Below, piece by piece: positions 1-6,013 of a stretch of DNA of 6,013 bases. The stretch covers positions 1 through 6,013 of the forward strand of contig JAFADT010000103.1 in NCBI GenBank assembly GCA_023424585.1, given 5' to 3'. The notes below the pieces were generated by a model. That model did not search any database. It was not told the origin of the DNA and worked only from the letters and a program-made list of their open reading frames with translations. The stretch comes from Pseudomonadota bacterium (GTDB lineage Bacteria > Myxococcota > Myxococcia > Myxococcales > Myxococcaceae). Made by a program: the position numbers and the translations under genes. Position 1 is the stretch's first letter; the number at the start of each line of letters is the position of its first letter.

Positions 1-2258
1 CTGCTCCACCGCCCGCCGACGAGCCCGCGCCGCCCACCGACGCCGCGCCGTCCACCGACGCCGCCGTGACGGAGCCCGCGCAGGCAGAGCCCTCACCGAT
101 GGAGCCCGCCGTCGCGGAGAGCGCTCCGGCCGACGCGCCGCTGGAGGGCACGCCGCCCGCAGACAGCCGCCGCTTCGAGAGCGTCGTGGTGGGCACGTCC
201 GAGGTGAAGACGAGCGGCTCCATCCACATCCTCAAGCCGGAGAAGCTCCAGCGCTACGAGCTGGACGACCCCCAGGCCATCCTCCAGTCCGTGCCGGGCG
301 TGTACGGCCGGGGTGAGGACGGCTTCGGCCTGCGGCCCAACCTGGGCCTGCGCGGCGTCAACCCGGACCGCAGCAAGAAGGTCACCCTGCTGGAGGACGG
401 CATCCTCTTCGGGCCGGCGCCGTACTCCGCGCCCGCCGCGTACTACTTCCCCCTGATGACGCGCATGCAGTCGGTGCGCGTGCTCAAGGGCCCCTCCTCC
501 GTGCAGCAGGGACCACAGACGGTGGGCGGGTCCGTGGACCTCATCACCCGGGACATCCCCGCGCAGGAGTCGTTCGGCCTGGACGTCGCGGGCGGCCAGT
601 CCCTCTATGGCAAGGCGCACGGCTTCTTCGGCGCCAGCACGGAGCGCGCGGGCTTCCTCATCGAGGGCATCCACCTGCGCAGCAGCGGGTTCAAGGACAT
701 CGACGACAGCGACGCCACCACCGGCTTCCACCGCAACGAGTGGATGGCCAAGGCGCGCTACCGCCTGGTGCCGGACGGCGAGCTGCGCCAGACGCTCCAG
801 CTCAAGCTGGGCTACTCCGACGAGGGCTCCAACGAAACGTACCTGGGCCTGTCGGACGCGGACTTCGCGGCCAACCCGCTGCGCCGCTACAAGGCCAGCC
901 AGTTCGACCACATGCAGTGGCACCGCACCCAGGCGGTGCTCAGCCACGTGCTGGAGGGGCGCGACCTCGCGGTGACGACGTCGCTCTACCGCCAGGACCT
1001 GGACCGCACCTGGCGCAAGGTGAACGGCTTCCGGGGCATCAACCTCTCCGACGTGCTCGCGGACCCCACCAGCGCGCGCAACGCCATCTACTACGGCGTG
1101 CTCACCGGCACGCTGGACACGTCCACGCCGGGAGAGACCATCCTCATCGGCCCCAACCACCGCGTCTTCGTGAACCAGGGCCTCCAGAGCGTCGCCCGCT
1201 GGACGACGAAGACGGGCCCGCTGTCGCACAACGCCGAGTTCGGCGTGCGCTACCACTTCGACAGCATCGACCGGCGCCACACGCAGGACGGCTTCCTCAT
1301 GGTGTCCGGAGAGCTGGTCGCCGAGGGCGGCACCACGGAGGTCACCGCGGACAACAAGGACTCCACGCACGCGCTCGCGCTGCACGCGACGGACGCCATC
1401 TCCTGGGGCCCGCTGGTGGTGACGCCGGGCGTGCGCCTGGAGATCATCCGCTCCAGGTCCGTGGACAAGCTGGCGGGCACCACCCAGAAAGGGTCGCTGG
1501 AGGCGCTGATGCCGGGCTTGGGCGTGTACAGCGCGCTCACCCCCGCGCTGGGCCTGTTTGCCGGCGCCTACCGGGGCTTCTCCCCGCCCGCGCCGGGCCA
1601 GCCCCAGGCCGTAGGCCCGGAGAAGAGCATCAACTACGAGGCCGGCGCGCGCTGGTCGCGGCGCGGTGAGCGCTTCGAGGTGGTGGGCTTCTTCAACGAC
1701 TACTCCAACCTCACCGACGTCTGCACCTTCTCCAACGGCTGCCTCAACGACAACCTGGACCGGCAGGTGGACGCGGGCGAGGCGAACATCTACGGCCTGG
1801 AAGCCTACGCGGAGAAGACCTTCCGCCCGGGCGGTGGCCTCACCTTCCCGCTGACGGTGGCCTACACGTTCACACACACCCGGCTGCTCAACGACTTCCG
1901 CTCGTCGGATCCGCAGTTCGGCAACGTGGTGGCCGGGGACGAGCTGCCGTACGTGCCCCACCACCAGCTCTTCGCCTCCCTTGGCGTGGAGGGCGCGCGC
2001 TGGGGCGCCTTCATCAGCTCCACCTTCCTGGGCAGCATGCGCGAGGAGGCGGGCCAGGGGGACATCCCCGAGGGCCTGAAGACCGGGGCGCTGCTGACGT
2101 TCGACGTGAACGCCCACTGGAACATCACCCGCTGGGGGCAGCTCTACGTGAGCGGCCGCAACATCCTGGACGAGGCCGTCATCGTCGGCCGCCGTCCGTA
2201 TGGCGCGCGCCCCAACGCACCCCGCACCCTCATCGGAGGGTTCAAGGTCCAGCTCTAG
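1..2258 (+). CDS. FecA-like TonB-dependent outer-membrane receptor (5' end outside window)
   Basis: Predicted outer-membrane gated channel that imports a metal chelate using TonB/ExbB/ExbD energy. The frame is open from base 3 (751 codons visible), so the GTG at 66 is unlikely to be the start and the signal peptide lies off the window. About 58 Pro/Ala/Glu-rich residues come first, then a TonB-box-like ESVVVGT (from base 177). The plug domain follows (about bases 210-570) with FecA-family hallmarks: [20 protein letters not shown], then [30 protein letters not shown]. The rest fits a 22-strand beta barrel. A cysteine pair in CTFSNGC (codons 1722 and 1740) probably forms a loop disulfide, and [18 protein letters not shown] marks the last strands. 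The C-terminal residue is Leu, not the common Phe. No FecA-type signalling domain is visible, but it could lie upstream. The FecA-like family is clear; ferric citrate or any other substrate is not established. Confidence 0.93.
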   Translation, partial: APPPADEPAPPTDAAPSTDAAVTEPAQAEPSPMEPAVAESAPADAPLEGTPPADSRRFESVVVGTSEVKTSGSIHILKPEKLQRYELDDPQAILQSVPGVYGRGEDGFGLRPNLGLRGVNPDRSKKVTLLEDGILFGPAPYSAPAAYYFPLMTRMQSVRVLKGPSSVQQGPQTVGGSVDLITRDIPAQESFGLDVAGGQSLYGKAHGFFGASTERAGFLIEGIHLRSSGFKDIDDSDATTGFHRNEWMAKARYRLVPDGELRQTLQLKLGYSDEGSNETYLGLSDADFAANPLRRYKASQFDHMQWHRTQAVLSHVLEGRDLAVTTSLYRQDLDRTWRKVNGFRGINLSDVLADPTSARNAIYYGVLTGTLDTSTPGETILIGPNHRVFVNQGLQSVARWTTKTGPLSHNAEFGVRYHFDSIDRRHTQDGFLMVSGELVAEGGTTEVTADNKDSTHALALHATDAISWGPLVVTPGVRLEIIRSRSVDKLAGTTQKGSLEALMPGLGVYSALTPALGLFAGAYRGFSPPAPGQPQAVGPEKSINYEAGARWSRRGERFEVVGFFNDYSNLTDVCTFSNGCLNDNLDRQVDAGEANIYGLEAYAEKTFRPGGGLTFPLTVAYTFTHTRLLNDFRSSDPQFGNVVAGDELPYVPHHQLFASLGVEGARWGAFISSTFLGSMREEAGQGDIPEGLKTGALLTFDVNAHWNITRWGQLYVSGRNILDEAVIVGRRPYGARPNAPRTLIGGFKVQL
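27..62 (+). repeat. Two-copy 18-bp tandem repeat in the receptor's Pro/Ala-rich tract
   Basis: Units 27-44 and 45-62 match at 17 of 18 bases (C33 versus T51). In the receptor frame they encode APPTDA then APSTDA, a low-complexity, probably disordered stretch between the export signal (off the window) and the TonB box. The flanking codons (APPPADEP before, AVTEPA after) look like decayed relatives, so the array may continue beyond the left edge. Confidence 0.75.
2226..2241 (-). terminator. Possible hairpin past the permease stop, inside the receptor coding end
   Basis: ACCCTC (2226-2231) and GAGGGT (2236-2241) make a perfect 6-bp stem with a 4-nt loop, starting 13 nt after the permease stop on the minus strand. 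No T-run follows. In the receptor frame it spans codons for Thr-Leu-Ile-Gly-Gly, using GGA-GGG. It mirrors the larger hairpin on the other side of the shared stop, but a 6-bp stem can easily arise by chance in GC-rich DNA. Confidence 0.28.
2255..2258. other. Interleaved stop codons of convergent genes in a CTAG
   Basis: The receptor's TAG occupies 2256-2258 on the plus strand, and the permease's TAG reads 2257-2255 on the minus strand. The palindrome CTAG therefore ends both genes, and the coding regions overlap by four bases. There is no intergenic DNA between these convergent genes. Confidence 0.95.
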
Positions 2259-5200
2259 GCCGGGCCCCGGCGTCCCCTCCCGAAGCGCAGGTACAGGGAG
2301 GGGACGAGCAGCACGTTGAGCACGGCGGAGGAGAACAGCCCTCCGAGGATGACGACGGCCATCGGGTGTTCAATCTCCTGCCCGGGCTTCAGGCCGCCCA
2401 CGACGAGCGGGACGAGCGCCAGGGCTGTCGTCAGCGTCGTCATCGCCATGGGCTGGAGCCGCTCCAGGGTTCCGCGCAGGACGAGCTCCCGCCCGAACTG
2501 GACGCCCTCGCTGTCCTCCAGGTGGCGGTAGTGGCTCACCAGCAGGATGCCGTTGCGCGCGGCGACGCCCAGCACGGTGACGAACCCCACCAGCGAGCCC
2601 AGGGAGACGACGCCGCCGGTGAGCAGCACGCCCACCACACCGCCCACCAGCGCGAACGGAAGGGTCCCCAGGGTGAAGGCCACGAGCCGGCCCGACTGGA
2701 AGTCCAGGTAGAGCACCAGGGCGATGCCCAGCACCGCGAGGACGGACAAGCCCAACAGCCGCGCCCGCGCGCCTTCTCGCTCCGCGTACTCGCCCAGCAC
2801 CTGCGCGTGGTGGCCTACGGGCCAGTCCACGCCCGCGAGCGCGGCGCGGATGTCGGCGACCACCGCGCCCAGCGCGCGGCCCTGGGCGTCGCAGGTGATG
2901 TCCAGCCGGCGGGAGGCGCCCTCGTGCTGGATGACGTTGGGGACGGACACCACCTCCACGCGCGCCACGTCCCCCAGCCGGTAGGGTGTGCCCGACGGGG
3001 CCCGCAGGCGCAGCGACCTCACCGCGGCCACGTCCTGCCGCAGGAAGTCCTCGCCCCACACGACGACATCCAGGGTGCGCTCGTCCCGGTAGACCTCGCC
3101 CACCTTCGTGCCCTGTAGCAGCGTGGCCACCGCCCGCTGCACGTCCCCCGGCGTGAGCCCCAGCCGGCGCCCCGCCTCCACGTCCAGCCGCACCTGGATT
3201 TGCGGCACCAGCACCTGCGGCTCCACCTTGAGGTTCACCACGCCGGGGATGCCCTTGAGCCGCGCCTCGATGTCGCGCGCCTTCGCGCGCAGCACGTCCA
3301 GGTCCGGCCCGGCGGCGCGCACCACGATGGAGCCGCTCGCGCCGCTGAGCACCTCCTTGATGCGCTCCTGGAGGTACGTCTGCACGTCCCGGTAGAGGCC
3401 GGGGTAGCCCTCCACCACCGCGTGGATGCGCTGGACGGTGGCCGCGTAGTCGTCGACGGCGTCCAGGCTGATCCACAGCTCCGCGAAGTTGGGGCCCACC
3501 ACCTCGTCGGCCACCTCCGCGCGGCCGAGGTGCGCGCCGAAGTGCCGCACGCCCGGGATGGCCCGCAGCTCCTCGCTGGCGCGCAGGGCCGTGCGCAGGA
3601 CCGCGGCGCCGGACGTCCCCGGCTTGGCCACCCAGTGCATGAGGAAGTCGGACTCCTGGAAGTGGGGCAGGAAGCCCTCGCCCAGCAGCGCCGCCAGGAG
3701 GCCTCCCCCCAGCAGCACCGCGAGGACGCTCCGCAGCGCCACGCGGGGCCGGTCCATCATCCAGGCGACGAGCGGGCGCACGCGCTCGCGCAACCAGCCG
3801 CCCAGCCTGGGCGTCCGCGCCTCCCCCGCCCCCGTCAGGAACAGGAGGCACAGCACGGGGGTCAGCGTGAGCGCGACCGCCATGGAGGCGCCCACCGCCA
3901 GCACATACGCCACCGCGAGCGGACGGAAGAAGGCGCCGCTCACGCCCTCCAGCAGGAACACCGGCAGGAAGACGAGGACGACGATGATCGTCGCGTAGAC
4001 GACGGCGCTGCGGACCTCGAGCGACGCGTCGAGCACCACCTGGAAGGCGGAGCGGGGATGGCCCAGCGCCCGGTTCTCCGCCAGGCGCCGCTGCACGTTC
4101 TCCACGTCGATGATGGCGTCGTCCACCACCTCGCCCAGCGCCAGCACCAGCCCGGCGAGCACCATGGTGTCCAGGGTGGCGCCCACCAGGCGCAGCGCGA
4201 CGATGGCGCCCACCAGGGACAGCGGAATCGCCACCAGGCTGATGGCCGCCGTCCGCACATCTTGGAGGAAGGCGAAGAGGACGACGATGACCATCACACA
4301 GCCGAGCAGCACGGCGTGCCGGAGGTTGCCCACGGCGGTCTCGATGAAGGTCGCGGGCCGGAAGATGCCCGGCACCACGGTCACGCCCTGGAGCGCCGGG
4401 CGCAGCTGCTCGAGCGCGGCCTCCACCTGCTCGGTGACCTCCAGGGTGTTGCCCCAGGGCTGCTTCTCGATGATGAGGAGGATGCCGGCCGTGTCGTCGA
4501 CGATTCCCTCGCCGATGGGCGGCGGCGGCCCTTCCTGGACCGTGGCCACATCCGCCAGCCGGATGGACGCGCCGTTGCGGAAGGCCACGGGCACCTCCTC
4601 CAGCGCGGCCAGCGTGGTGGAGCCTGGCAGGCTGACCGCCAGCCGCTGGTTGGGCGTGTCGACGAAGCCTCCCGAGGACGGGAGGCTCGCGTCGCGCGCG
4701 ACGCGGAGGACGTCATCCAGGGTGACGTTCGCTGCGCGCAGCCGCTCGGGGTCCACCTTCACCTGGAACTGGCGGTCCCGCTGTCCCCAGATGGCGACGT
4801 TCGCCACCCCCGGGATGCCCATCAGCCGTGGGCGGAGCGTCCACCGCGCCACCTCCGACAGCGCCATCCGGTCCAGCGTGTCGGAGCGCAGGCCCACCTT
4901 GAGGACCCGGCTCGTCGCGGACACGGGGGAGAGCATCACGGGGGGACGCGCCACCGAGGGCAGCGTGGGCGCCAGGCGCGCCAGCCGCTCCTGCACCAGC
5001 TGCCGCGCTCGGAACAGGTCCGAGCCCCGCTCGAAGATGAGCACCACGGACGACAGGCCCAGCACGGACTTGGAGCGCAGCGTCTTGAGCGCGGGCACGC
5101 CCGCGAGGCCGTTCTCCAGGGGCGTGGTGACCAGCTTCTCCACCTCCAGGCTGGAGAGGCCGGGGACCTCCGTCTGGATCTCCACCAGCGGCGGCGCGAA

Positions 5201-5320
5201 CTCCGGGAAGACATCCAGCGGCATCCCGCGAAGGCTGGCGTAGCCGAGGAGGAGCAGCAGGACGGCGGCGGCGATGGGGATGGGGCGGAAGCGCAGACAG
5301 GCGGAGATGAGCTTGTGCAT
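2255..5320 (-). CDS. Heavy-metal-type RND efflux permease (CzcA/CusA family)
   Basis: Inner-membrane proton-driven pump of a tripartite exporter, 1021 residues, near the usual 1040-1060 of the HME-RND class. Visible architecture: TM1 (about 13-31), first periplasmic porter region (32-331) with [21 protein letters not shown]2-TM6 (332-493), TM7 (527-548), second periplasmic region (549-856), TM8-TM12 (857-1010). TM4 carries [13 protein letters not shown] (396-408), corresponding to the HME proton-relay signature; TM10 carries [19 protein letters not shown]. By remembered alignment, the three CusA copper-binding methionines are not conserved: NFAEL replaces the LEM segment and ERIKEV the RIDML segment. 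A Cu/Ag CusA role is therefore unlikely; another divalent metal is possible but unproven. The ATG start precedes a typical HME N-terminus ([13 protein letters not shown]). It lies 18 bp after the adaptor gene, implying co-transcription. Its stop overlaps that of the convergent receptor gene. Confidence 0.96.
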   Translation of the reverse strand: MHKLISACLRFRPIPIAAAVLLLLLGYASLRGMPLDVFPEFAPPLVEIQTEVPGLSSLEVEKLVTTPLENGLAGVPALKTLRSKSVLGLSSVVLIFERGSDLFRARQLVQERLARLAPTLPSVARPPVMLSPVSATSRVLKVGLRSDTLDRMALSEVARWTLRPRLMGIPGVANVAIWGQRDRQFQVKVDPERLRAANVTLDDVLRVARDASLPSSGGFVDTPNQRLAVSLPGSTTLAALEEVPVAFRNGASIRLADVATVQEGPPPPIGEGIVDDTAGILLIIEKQPWGNTLEVTEQVEAALEQLRPALQGVTVVPGIFRPATFIETAVGNLRHAVLLGCVMVIVVLFAFLQDVRTAAISLVAIPLSLVGAIVALRLVGATLDTMVLAGLVLALGEVVDDAIIDVENVQRRLAENRALGHPRSAFQVVLDASLEVRSAVVYATIIVVLVFLPVFLLEGVSGAFFRPLAVAYVLAVGASMAVALTLTPVLCLLFLTGAGEARTPRLGGWLRERVRPLVAWMMDRPRVALRSVLAVLLGGGLLAALLGEGFLPHFQESDFLMHWVAKPGTSGAAVLRTALRASEELRAIPGVRHFGAHLGRAEVADEVVGPNFAELWISLDAVDDYAATVQRIHAVVEGYPGLYRDVQTYLQERIKEVLSGASGSIVVRAAGPDLDVLRAKARDIEARLKGIPGVVNLKVEPQVLVPQIQVRLDVEAGRRLGLTPGDVQRAVATLLQGTKVGEVYRDERTLDVVVWGEDFLRQDVAAVRSLRLRAPSGTPYRLGDVARVEVVSVPNVIQHEGASRRLDITCDAQGRALGAVVADIRAALAGVDWPVGHHAQVLGEYAEREGARARLLGLSVLAVLGIALVLYLDFQSGRLVAFTLGTLPFALVGGVVGVLLTGGVVSLGSLVGFVTVLGVAARNGILLVSHYRHLEDSEGVQFGRELVLRGTLERLQPMAMTTLTTALALVPLVVGGLKPGQEIEHPMAVVILGGLFSSAVLNVLLVPSLYLRFGRGRRGPA
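2271..2306 (+). terminator. Probable hairpin terminator of the receptor gene, inside the permease coding end
   Basis: CGTCCCCTCCC (2271-2281) and GGGAGGGGACG (2296-2306) form a perfect 11-bp stem with a 14-nt loop, beginning 12 nt after the receptor's stop. No T-run follows, so this would be a U-tail-less hairpin or a 3'-end stabilising structure rather than a classical intrinsic terminator. On the minus strand the arms encode permease residues about 1006-1009 and 1014-1017; the latter uses GGG-AGG-GGA, codons that appear uncommon elsewhere in these genes. A 5-bp GCCGG/CCGGC hairpin (2259-2271) abuts it. The repeat is seen directly; termination is inferred. Confidence 0.5.
4666..4705. repeat. 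Two abutting inverted repeats inside the permease gene
   Basis: AGCCTCCCG (4666-4674) and CGGGAGGCT (4679-4687) form a perfect 9-bp stem with a 4-base loop. Directly adjoining it, CGCGTCGCGCGCGACGCG (4688-4705) is a perfect 18-bp palindrome. In the permease they encode residues 206-219 ([14 protein letters not shown]), in the first periplasmic porter region, with no break in the frame. The symmetry is certain; whether it has any function is unknown. Confidence 0.7.
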
Positions 5321-5333
5321 GGTGGGAGTCGTT

Positions 5334-5341
5334 CTTCCTCA
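5334..5341 (-). promoter_or_regulatory. Ribosome binding site of the permease gene, overlapping the adaptor stop
   Basis: On the minus strand the sequence reads TGAGGAAG, in which the adaptor's TGA stop runs into a purine-rich AGGAAG Shine-Dalgarno-like element. The gap to the permease ATG is 13 nt, longer than the usual 5-9. No better purine run lies in the 18-bp spacer. This arrangement suggests the permease is translated by ribosomes finishing the adaptor (translational coupling), which is inference. Confidence 0.5.
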
Positions 5342-6013
5342 GTGGCCCGCGCCGAACTCCGTGCCGAACAGCTCCGCCGCGCCCACCGCCACCACCGGGG
5401 TGCCCTCCCGGGGCCCGCGCGCGAGGAGCAGGTCCGCGCCCTCCTGGCGCGCGACATCCACACGGCTGCGGGCGTAGACGTGCTCCGCCTCGCGCACGTA
5501 GACCCAGGCCCCGCCCAGCGCGTCGTAGACCACGGCGGACGCCGGCACGGCGAGCAGCTCCCCCTCCGCGTCGAAGCGCAGCGACACCCCGACACGCTGG
5601 CCCGGCGCGAAGCGCGCGGAAGCGGGCAGCTCATAGAACCGGTCCACCGTCGCGGAGAGCGGATCCGCGCTGGGTGGGCCCGTCACCGGCAGCGCCTCCA
5701 CGCCCTCGTCCTGGCCGGACAGGAGCGCGTGCACGCGCACGGGCGCGTCTGGCTTCACGCGCTGGACCTCGTCGACGAAGAGGGGCACGCGCACCCAGTT
5801 CGCGGTGACGCCCACGACCTCGAAGAGAGGGGCGCCCGCCGTGACGGACTGGCCGGGCGCGACCGACACCTGGCGCAGGACGCCGTCGCGCGGCGCGAGG
5901 ATGCGCATGCGCACGTCCGACTCCAGCGGAGCGCGGCTCACCAGCTCCATCCGCGTGCGCGCGGCGTCCAGCTCCGCCTGGGCGACGGTGCGCTCCGCCC
6001 GGGCCTCCTCGAC
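5339..6013 (-). CDS. RND periplasmic adaptor (CzcB/CusB-like membrane fusion protein), N-terminus outside window
   Basis: C-terminal 224 codons of the periplasmic adaptor that links the permease to an outer-membrane channel. The frame is open through the right edge, so the ATG at 5950 is internal. Counting from the edge: residues 1-27 are the Ala/Glu/Arg-rich end of the alpha-helical hairpin (EEARAERTVAQAELDAARTR). Residues 38-67 are the second lipoyl half (ILAPRDGVLRQVSVAPGQSV, then TAGAPLFEVV). About 70-146 is the beta-barrel domain, including PPSADPLSATVDRFYELP. About 150-224 is the membrane-proximal domain with VPASAVVYDALGGAWVYV and the ending AAELFGTEFGAGH. Both of these motifs are typical, from memory, of adaptors paired with HME-class pumps. 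No His- or Met-rich metal-binding tail is present at this end; an N-terminal one cannot be excluded. The gene directly precedes the permease gene on the same strand, supporting an adaptor-pump operon. Confidence 0.93.
   Translation of the reverse strand, partial: VEEARAERTVAQAELDAARTRMELVSRAPLESDVRMRILAPRDGVLRQVSVAPGQSVTAGAPLFEVVGVTANWVRVPLFVDEVQRVKPDAPVRVHALLSGQDEGVEALPVTGPPSADPLSATVDRFYELPASARFAPGQRVGVSLRFDAEGELLAVPASAVVYDALGGAWVYVREAEHVYARSRVDVARQEGADLLLARGPREGTPVVAVGAAELFGTEFGAGH

Noticed and set aside
66..68. GTG as the receptor start codon
   Set aside because: The frame continues to the left edge with the same Pro/Ala composition, and a start here would leave an outer-membrane protein with no signal peptide.
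1573..1587. CGGGG/CCCCG short inverted repeat inside the receptor gene
   Set aside because: Five-bp GC stems are expected by chance many times in DNA of this composition.
93..2117. Long minus-strand open frame (674 codons) opposite the receptor gene
   Set aside because: Its translation is Arg/Ala/Val/His-rich with no recognisable domain, while the plus strand encodes a clear TonB-dependent receptor. It is the usual antisense shadow in GC-rich DNA.
2259..2271. GCCGG/CCGGC 5-bp hairpin right after the receptor stop, as a terminator on its own
   Set aside because: The stem is short, its 3-nt loop is tight and no T-run follows. It overlaps the stronger 11-bp dyad at base 2271, which is the better candidate.
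2370..3851. Minus-strand open frame (493 codons) within the permease gene
   Set aside because: Its Gly/Ala/Arg/Pro-rich low-complexity product is a frame-shifted shadow of the permease. The permease frame is intact throughout, so it is not evidence of a frameshift.
4110..5243. Plus-strand open frame (377 codons) opposite the permease gene
   Set aside because: Its Ser/Thr/Arg-rich product has no family resemblance, and the opposite strand is a well-conserved permease.
5948..5950. ATG as the adaptor start codon
   Set aside because: It falls at the end of the helical hairpin, with the frame open to the right edge. A start here would remove the first lipoyl half, the hairpin and the export signal.
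1..6013. Search for a mobile element, CRISPR array, tRNA/rRNA or a wholly novel system
   Set aside because: The window is filled by three genes of known families with only an 18-bp spacer. I saw no transposase, integrase, spaced direct repeats or RNA gene signatures.

Overview
The window is a high-GC, almost wholly coding stretch with strong G/C preference at third codon positions. Codon use, the long Pro/Ala-rich N-terminal tract on an outer-membrane receptor and the gene types suggest a Gram-negative bacterium with an outer membrane. A myxobacterium (Myxococcus/Corallococcus type) is my best guess, but this is inference; no rRNA or other taxonomic marker is present.

Layout: (1) From the left edge to 2258 on the + strand is a 5'-truncated gene for a FecA-like TonB-dependent outer-membrane receptor. 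The reading frame is open to the window edge, so the true start lies outside. (2) From 5320 down to 2255 on the - strand is a complete 1021-residue RND efflux permease of the heavy-metal (HME; CzcA/CusA-like) class. (3) From the right edge (6013) down to 5339 on the - strand is the C-terminal part of its periplasmic adaptor (CzcB/CusB-like membrane fusion protein). The adaptor and permease are 18 bp apart and form an efflux operon; an outer-membrane channel gene may lie outside the window.

The receptor and the efflux operon converge tail to tail with no spacer. Their stop codons are interleaved in one CTAG at 2255-2258. Each gene has an inverted repeat about 12-13 nt past its stop, inside the other gene's coding end: a perfect 11-bp stem at 2271-2306 and a 6-bp stem at 2226-2241. 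These look like terminator hairpins built into the opposing gene's last codons.

Together the genes are consistent with transition-metal traffic across the envelope: energised uptake of a metal chelate by the receptor, and tripartite proton-driven export by the RND system. The substrate of neither is fixed by the sequence. I found no mobile element, CRISPR array, RNA gene or evidence of a wholly new system. The most unusual signals are the convergent-stop/terminator architecture, the acid-rich TM4 signature of the permease, and two abutting DNA dyads inside the permease gene.
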